A DNA stretch of 64,000 bases, taken from the NCBI GenBank assembly GCA_019828545.1, contig JACVRA010000044.1, positions 434,001-498,000 of the forward strand, written 5' to 3'. Both the position numbers and the translations under genes were made by a program. This stretch comes from Paracamarosporium sp. OC-R06-R3 (lineage: Eukaryota > Ascomycota > Dothideomycetes > Pleosporales > Didymosphaeriaceae). Under the pieces are notes generated by a model. It was not told the origin of the DNA, did no database searches, and worked only from the letters and a program-made list of their open reading frames with translations. Of the stretch, positions 57,520 to 64,000 are shown piece by piece (the stretch's first letter is position 1; each line of letters opens with the position of its first letter).

Positions 57520-58031
57520 ATGCGTTTCTCCATTCTCGCCCTCAGTGCCATCTGCGCCGTCGCATCGGCCCAGAACATCGGCGACATCCCTTCCTGCGCA
57601 ATTACATGTTTCGCCGCCGCAGTCCCAGCCTCAGGATGTTCCCTCACAGACTCAAAATGCCAGTGCACGACGGGCAAATCTTCCATCGAGAAGTCCATCA
57701 CCGACTGTGTGCCTTCAAAGTGCTCAGCCGATGAAATCGCTAGTACGTCTTTGTATTCTGGCCACTCTGATTTGTATGCTAATGGTTGATGCTAGAAATT
57801 GCTCCTGCTGTGACGAAGCTCTGCGCCGACGCTGGTGTTTCCGTTTCTGACTTGCCGACCGCGGCCTCTGCGACGGGCTCTGCAGCTAGCAAGACGGCGA
57901 GCGCGAGTGCGACTTCGGGTGCTGCGTCTTCCACTGCGAGCGCGCCGGCGCAGTCGACGGGCGGTGCGGTGGCGAATGGAGTGGGCATTGGTGCTGTTGC
58001 GTTGGGCCTCGCTGCTGCGTTCGGTATCTGA
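57520..58031 (+). CDS. CFEM-domain protein, probably GPI-anchored
   Basis: Two exons: 57520-57742 and 57796-58031, 152 residues, 53-bp intron. Signal peptide MRFSILALSAICAVASA. Eight cysteines (26, 30, 40, 47, 49, 63, 68, 84) follow the CFEM spacing, with Asp44 in SLTDSKCQC at the site that coordinates heme iron in characterised CFEM proteins. The intron splits the domain before its last Cys. A Ser/Ala/Thr-rich stalk and a hydrophobic tail (VANGVGIGAVALGLAAAFGI) indicate a GPI signal. Known roles of the family: heme or iron acquisition, cell-surface functions and, in some pathogens, host interaction. Confidence 0.93.
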
Positions 58032-58379
58032 GCAGCGAGCAAATCGTGTTGTACGCTCCGGAGAGAACACCAGAAGAATGATGGGAGAACCTCGTGATAT
58101 CCTAATTTGTGGTTTGGGCACTGGCGTTGCTACTTTGTTGTAACATACAATCGTAGAGATTTATCAATACCCGCTTGATGATTGTTGCAGTCGTGAGGAG
58201 TTGGTTTTGAAGCTTCGTTCGTTGGATATATCAACAATGGTACCATCGAACTCTACTTTTGCGCTAATGTTCACATCAACCAAACAACGCCAGTCATATC
58301 AATGCCACTCAGTCCCCTGGTATCCTTCGCAGTACCCTTCCCACAAACACGCATCCTCTCGACCTGTATATGAATCCTC
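58032..58379. other. Intergenic, between converging gene ends
   Basis: 348 bp between the CFEM gene (plus) and the glucosidase II beta gene (minus). Expected to hold both 3' UTRs; nothing else recognised. Confidence 0.5.
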
Positions 58380-60199
58380 CTACAGCTCATTGTGCGCAGG
58401 TGCCGTGTGCTGTCCCTCCTTCACGCCGCAGACAGCGGGCGTGCCTACTTCCATCCTATACACACACTTTTCCTCTTCGACGATCTTCCAAATCTCGTCC
58501 TTCTCTGCGCACGCTAGAACAACCATCGTGCTTCGGTTTGGTCCGTTCCAGCAGTGTTGTCCGTTTTCATACTTCAATGCATATCTCTCTCCGCTGCCGA
58601 GACCCTTGCCATCAGCAGGCAGATCATCATCCACAGTGATCTTCTCGATCCGTGCGAAGTTGCCCATACCCGTGTGACCTCCACCCTTCTTGGGCTTTTG
58701 CGTCGTCTTGTCGAGGAAGCAATGTTCGTAGGTGTACTCGCCAGAGTCTTGGGAAACGCAAACACCTTTGAGGGCGCGGAAGATGGAGTCGGGGCCGTAG
58801 TCTTTCCAGAGGTCTTCGTTATGTTTGGTTAGCTCGTTGCGGTCGTTGTCGAGCTCGCGCTGAGCTGAGTTGAGCTGGTCGCGGGCGTCGGTTACGAGCT
58901 TGGATTCTGGGGAGTCGGTGTGTGGGTCTGCGAGGATACCGTTCTCGATGAGGGTTACGCGGAGGGCGCGGAGCTTTTCGTCGACCCAGGTGCGGAGGGG
59001 TGCGGGGAGGTATTCCTCGAATTTGTAGACTGGATGTGGTCAGTAAGTGTCAGGACGAAGAGGTTCGAAGGATTCGACTTACGAAGCTCTACGTCGGACT
59101 CCTGATCGGCTTCGAACTCGTCCCACTTAATGGCGCTTTCGGAGTCGGCGTTCAAGAGGTCCTCCAAATCACGATCGCGAGCGGAATTATCTTGCTCTAC
59201 GGGTTGTGATGCCGCGTAGTCTTCCCAAGCCTTGACTGCGCGCTTGACACCCTCGTCGTTAAAGTTCGGGTTGTACTCCTCCTTGAAGCGCTTGAGGATA
59301 GCCTCCAGCTCTCCAATCTTCGACTTCGCCGCGTCCCTCTCATCTTTGACCGTCCTCAGACTATCCGTCAACTCATTTACCTTGTCCTTAGCCAAGCTAG
59401 TCAACACACCCAGCTTCCCTCCCTTGCCTGCACCCTTTACCACCTTGCCCTTCTCTGATCTCTCGACCTCAGCCAAAGTCTTGGTCAGCGCCTCTACCTT
59501 AAGCTCCTGGCCCGTTATCTGAGTCTGTAGCGTCTGGATCCGGTCCTCAACCTCCTTCCTCAACCGCTCTGCTTCAGCAACAAGTTCTTTGCGCCGTCTA
59601 TTCGCATTCCCTAAACTCTTTTGCCGCGCATCGTCCTGCTTCTTCCACTCCTTGCCAATCTTTGCACATCGATCCTCGCATTTTGTGCCGCCAACGCCCT
59701 CCCATTCGTCGCTACCGTCGCAGCATAGCTCGTAGTCGCATACGCCGTCGTTGACGTTCGTAAAGGGCACGTAGCTCGCTATGTGGCCCTTGTTTTTGCA
59801 GTAGAAGCCTGGGAGAGCTTGCGAGTGGTTGATCTTAGTTGAATCGAATTGTGATGGTTGTTGCGGCGAGAGGGGAGAGATGTATGAGCATGCGGAGGTG
59901 CCAGGCTCGTCGCTGCCGTCGGGGCAGTCGCAGTAATCGTCGTTTATACGGGAGACATCGAGCTTGATTTCGGGGTTGGAAATGCACGCGAAAGATGCTG
60001 TGTCCTTATAGTACTTTGCAACTATGATATATAAGCTATGTGCTGTCCAATTACTGCCCCAGAGCTTTGGAGAGCTGTGGTGGTGCTACATACAATCTGG
60101 GCCTACACCCCGCGGTCGTGGAGCTTCTGAGGCCGCATTTGCGGTGGCTGTGAGGAGTGGAAGCAGAATGGCAATTGACGAGAAAGTCGGTCTCCCCAT
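58380..60199 (-). CDS. gtb1: Glucosidase II beta subunit (PRKCSH/Gtb1)
   Basis: Three exons: 60199-60094, 60021-59083 and 59029-58380, 564 residues; introns 72 and 53 bp. Signal peptide MGRPTFSSIAILLPLLTATANA. The start GVGPDFAKYY and two LDL-receptor class A-like Cys modules (DDYCDCPDGSDEPGTSAC and CDYELCCDGSDEWEG) mark the PRKCSH N-terminal domain. A long coiled coil (about 150-280) and an acidic segment follow. The C-terminal mannose-6-phosphate receptor homology domain includes GERYALKYENGQHCWNGPNRS. The chain ends HNEL, a variant of the HDEL ER-retrieval signal. Length fits the family. Known role: with the alpha subunit, trims glucose from N-glycans in the ER and recognises mannose, supporting calnexin-cycle folding. 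Confidence 0.95.
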
Positions 60200-61619
60200 A
60201 GTGTGTATGTGTCTGGAGAACGAAGCTCTGGGAGCTGCGACACTTGGAGGAGCATGAAATGTGGCTCGAATCACGGCCAATCAGAGTAAAGCGGGGGCTT
60301 GGCGGTCTCGTCTATTCTTACTTCGATCTAGCACCTCTACCATCAACCTTCACTCCACTGCAAAGCACGTCGGTAACTTTTTGCTTGGCTCCCTGGAGAA
60401 TAACCTCGTGTACCTGCCTGAGGCTTCTAACTACACCCGTCATGCTCGTATGAACGTCTGCAGCAGGCTGCTGACTGCCGCCAGCTGCACCTTGCAAACG
60501 CGCTATTACCTCACAAACGGCAGCAGATATCTTTGGGAGTCTTAGAAAACAACAATACAATACGGACGTCATCAAAATTCTGCCGCCCATGAATCCTTGG
60601 AAATGCGTCTTGTTTTCTCTCGTGGTTTCAACATGTGTTCATGGATTAAAACACCGCACGGATTGCACAGAATCGCGCACTGCGTATTCTCAACTGCATG
60701 CCCACTTTGTCCAAACCATCGAAGTTTGAGACCATTGGAGCTGTTGAGTCTGTGTTGTAACAGACTTTTGCGATCCGTGACCCATGAAAGATTTTCTTGT
60801 GTACATCGCTCCTGAGCGCCGTACATTTACTGCATCAAAACTAACGTTGGCACAGTTGACTTAAATCCATAAAAAGTCTGAAATGGACTAATAAACGACG
60901 AGCGCAAGGGTACCTTGGATTATCTTGCTAAACGTGTGATGCGAATGCGAATAACAGTCATCCGCTGGCAGCGCAAGTGCTGTGTATCCCGAAATTATCG
61001 AAGAACCTTGCTTCGGCCGTCATCTACAAACGCCTTTGGTCATCTACTCTCGTCATGGTCAATCATCAACTCGCTTTGGTTGCGCAGTTTCATTCCGTTC
61101 CAATACTTTCCCATGAGCTCAGTTTAGGTATTGATCCCGGTCAAAGCGTTTGTTAACAGCACAAGGAACGCAATGCCTGTCAATCGCATCAGTTCAATAT
61201 GGATCACACGTCTCTTATGGTTGCAAGACCGTGACCCCTCGCTACAAGCTGATCGCACGACCTCGGTTTGGAAATACCATGGGAGTGATCCTCGTTCCAT
61301 GCATTGAAAAAGGTCCGCAACTTTTGGCAAGGTACTCAGATGTCTAGCTGCACCTGGAGCAAACGTAACATGAGCACCCCCTGGTGGGTTAGATGGATTT
61401 TGTCATCAGGACTCGGTCTCGCGTCCGTTCGTCAAGCTTGTGGCGCCCCAAAGAAGCGTTTGTCAAGCTAGCAGAAGATCATGCAAGTGTCATATAGACT
61501 TTCTCGTCATGCTCGTATTGACTTTCAGCTTGCCACCTCTTTTCCACTGATCTACTTTGACTACATCATTGCTTTCTTAAATCATTGCAACTCTTCCACA
61601 CAACTGTTCGGTTTCCAAC
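60200..61619. other. Divergent intergenic region
   Basis: 1.42 kb between gtb1 and the partial plus-strand gene. Short frames without domains. A T/C-rich stretch near 61495-61610 probably belongs to the leader of the next gene. Confidence 0.5.
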
Positions 61620-64000
61620 ATGGAGGACGAAGTCGATTGGAGCGATGGTTCTATACAACTTGAAGCACCCTTTCATGAAGTGGATCCTCATGGGTTGAAT
61701 TCAGCATTCGAGGTGTCCGACCCTATCTATCACGAAGACGACAGTTTTACCAACGTGGATCAGGGGAACATGGAATTCCCTGTTGGAGAACCTTTCACTC
61801 CTTGTGAGCCGCTCGAATTAGTAAGCACTCGACGTTATGCTCACGCTCTGCAGACAGGACCGAAGACGCCCAGCTCACGCCCAGCATTAGTCGTGCAACG
61901 AGATCCAAGCTCGGTGTACACCTCAATCGTCGGAAGCCAACAAAAGAAGATTATTCGAATTTCGTCTTGTACCAAGGCAGCCAGAAAGTCTACGAGGCGA
62001 CTTTCCTTAAGAACTTCTTGGCTCACGCTCTCCATCCTGACCAACTGGATGGCTGCCTATCCACTGGTCAAGACGCCCGTGAGGAAGTCCATCAATACCT
62101 CAAATCCATTTCCGAGAACGTGCATCAGCTTGCCAACAAGATGATTTGGAATACTCATTCGCGCATTGTTAGATTCATGGCGAATGATGACAAAGAGACA
62201 ACTCCATTCTGGGACTCTCAGCAGTTGGACCATCGTATCTTTGCCGATTTTCTTCCCGGCAACACGCCCTCCATCTTAGGCATGATGAATCAGTCCTGGC
62301 ACAAAGCCTTCAGCCGTCCTTCAATGGTGCGATATACTGCCAAGCAATATCAGGTCGGCGTGGACGCTTCTCCTTTTGAGGAGATCGACGATGTCACTGG
62401 ACACACCACGCTCTTCGAGGACCGAAGCTCGGCACATGCAGCATCACATGATCGAGTCGTGCACCCGCCTCGCACGAAGAAGCCTAAGAACCAACATTTA
62501 CCAGGCGCCACACTGCGTAAAGATATAACTGTGCCTCGCAATAATTGGCTTCAGGGTTTTGGGGACTTTGGTCTTATCGCATGTTCTAACGAAACACAGA
62601 ATGAGAACTATAGTACTTCATTCGACCTATATGAGACCTCCCAAGACGCGCCATTTGAGAGATCGACCCTTAGGAGTGATGCGAATGCTTTTGAAGCACA
62701 AAACATCTGGAGCGGCCTAGTTGGTAATGTTGGCCCGTCTTTACCAGATGGAAGTAGCTGCGGACACATGAGCAACGATACTACAATGCCTTCGGTACGT
62801 ATTGTCCACTCTCCAACTGTACCTTCTACTGGTGTTGAGGCTTGTGTGAATTTACATGGAGCCAATGAGCTGTTACAAGAGTCGGATTCATCAAACATCC
62901 CAGAATACGTGCTGAGCAAGACGGGTGGTACAATGACCCCACTGTGGAAATTGGCGCTGATTGAGGACCATAAGCAACGTTTGGCAGAGAGGTGGCCACA
63001 ATCGCAGCCATTACGCGAGACGCCTTTGGAATTCGACGCTTACGTCGATCGAGCTCTCGAACGGGGTGACTTGAAGCGCCTCGCACCTGGCCTTCGAAGG
63101 ATAGCCGATTTCGTGGATCCGCCTACCTTCCCATCACCACTCGTTCAGCTTCAAGGCTTCCCTCACAACAACATACCCCAAGATCGCCAATATGAAAATA
63201 TCAACAACGAGCACCATATTCCACAGACCCAGGCTGTCGTCACCCATAGGAAAAGTCAGGCAAAAGGCTCTGCGGTTGAGCCCAGCTCCCACAAGCTACT
63301 ATCGAACAAGATTTCTTTTACTAGACCAATCAAACGACGAAAGGACATGGAAGAAAAAAAACAGTCGAAGCGTTCAAGAGTCGCGCAAGTCCCATCGAAA
63401 CAAAATCTTCCTACAAATGCCTCGTCAAGTGGAGGTCAGGCAAATGTCGATCTCAACCATGGTGCTTCCAAGACGCTCGAGAGTCACCAGAGACTTCCTC
63501 CTGGAGCATATTTCGAGAAAATGTCCGATGAACTGCCTGCCTGGCGATGCGGCATTAAACATGCCATGGGCTATTACTACAATGCGGGTGACAGGAAGAA
63601 TTGTCCGGGCTGCTTTACTTCGTTCACGGAGAACCCAAAGCGCAAAGAGATGGACTTTTATCTGCCATCGCACTCACACTACTTCCAGCCTGCGCCCGAC
63701 ATCATCTGGGAACCAAGCAGGCCGAAGTGTAAGACGAGAAGAAGTAAGCATTTGTCACACAATAGTATTGCCAAAGACGCATACTGGGAGGCCATCAAAA
63801 GTGGCGCGACAACGAACGTGGCATTGCAGAAGGGTATTGAAGCTGTGGAGGCGCACTTACGAGCGAAATCGGACAAAAAAGAAAAGAAGGTGTCTATACC
63901 GGAGCTCACTCCTGAGCCTGTCGACCTGGGCCCGCACCCCAGTGGCTCGAGGATGATGGAGCACGGTCAGGAACTTCCCGTGGGCGCGTATTGGAAGAAG
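61620..64000 (+). CDS. Large unknown protein with C-x3-H...CxxC motif and LPxGAY repeats (3' truncated by window edge)
   Basis: Exon 1 61620-61820 and exon 2 61874 onward, joined across a 53-bp intron (donor GTAAGC, acceptor CAG). Without the splice the frame closes at 62144; with it the frame stays open to the window end, at least 776 residues. The N-terminal third is acidic, then VLYQGSQKVYEATFLKNFLA looks folded. Basic clusters (RPIKRRK, KKQSKRSR) suggest nuclear location. Near 63530-63615 the sequence reads WRCGIKHAMGYYYNAGDRK and then NCPGC, a C-x3-H...C-x2-C pair that could bind zinc, directly after LPPGAYFEK. A second LPVGAYWKK stands at the window edge, so the module is probably repeated further on. 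No named family recognised. The exact acceptor is uncertain. Confidence 0.65.

Overview
The window looks like nuclear DNA of a filamentous ascomycete (Pezizomycotina). Its genes are split by short GT-AG introns, mostly 45-65 bp, often with CTAAC/CTGAC-like branch sites. It carries fungal secretory-pathway genes, a CFEM protein, a CBM18 chitin-binding protein, deuterolysin, and an intron-containing tRNA-Leu. A Dothideomycete (Mycosphaerellales-like) host is my inference from general character, not something a search confirmed. I support 21 protein-coding genes (two cut by the window edges), one tRNA, one cytochrome P450 relic and one 61-base assembly gap.

Left flank (1-15.7 kb): the tail of a basic protein; the RQT-complex helicase Slh1/ASCC3 (minus strand); the R-SNARE Ykt6; two diverged paralogues of an unnamed Cys/His family (9.1-10.2 kb minus and 14.5-15.7 kb plus); and, between them, a single-pass membrane protein. 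Five CACGTG motifs lie within 637 bp of the long intergenic region between the first paralogue and the membrane gene.

Middle (16.1-41.3 kb): a gene-sparse accessory region rich in secreted products. It holds a 127-residue six-cysteine small secreted protein, a DHA1-type MFS transporter, a two-CBM18 protein with a repetitive linker and a CBM4/9-like C-terminal domain, a deuterolysin (M35) protease, a 116-residue cysteine-rich secreted protein built from two copies of one module, a secreted type-B carboxylesterase, an unknown acidic protein, an Old Yellow Enzyme, a broken P450 and a secreted CE16-like GDSL esterase. Spacers of 1-3 kb without recognisable genes separate several of them. Extracellular hydrolases, a chitin binder, small cysteine-rich proteins and an exporter together suggest interaction with a host or substrate.

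Right flank (42.5-64 kb): an F-box-like protein, a GCIP/cyclin-D1-binding-like protein, tRNA-Leu(CAG), a long GC/CT-rich leader region before a 1267-residue disordered protein, the Qbc-SNARE Sec9, a GPI-type CFEM protein, the glucosidase II beta subunit (ER glycoprotein folding), and the 5' part of a large unknown protein with a C-x3-H...CxxC motif and repeated LPxGAY segments.

Splice sites were chosen by eye so that reading frames and conserved motifs join; all are predictions. Family assignments rest on motif recognition only, since no database search was possible.
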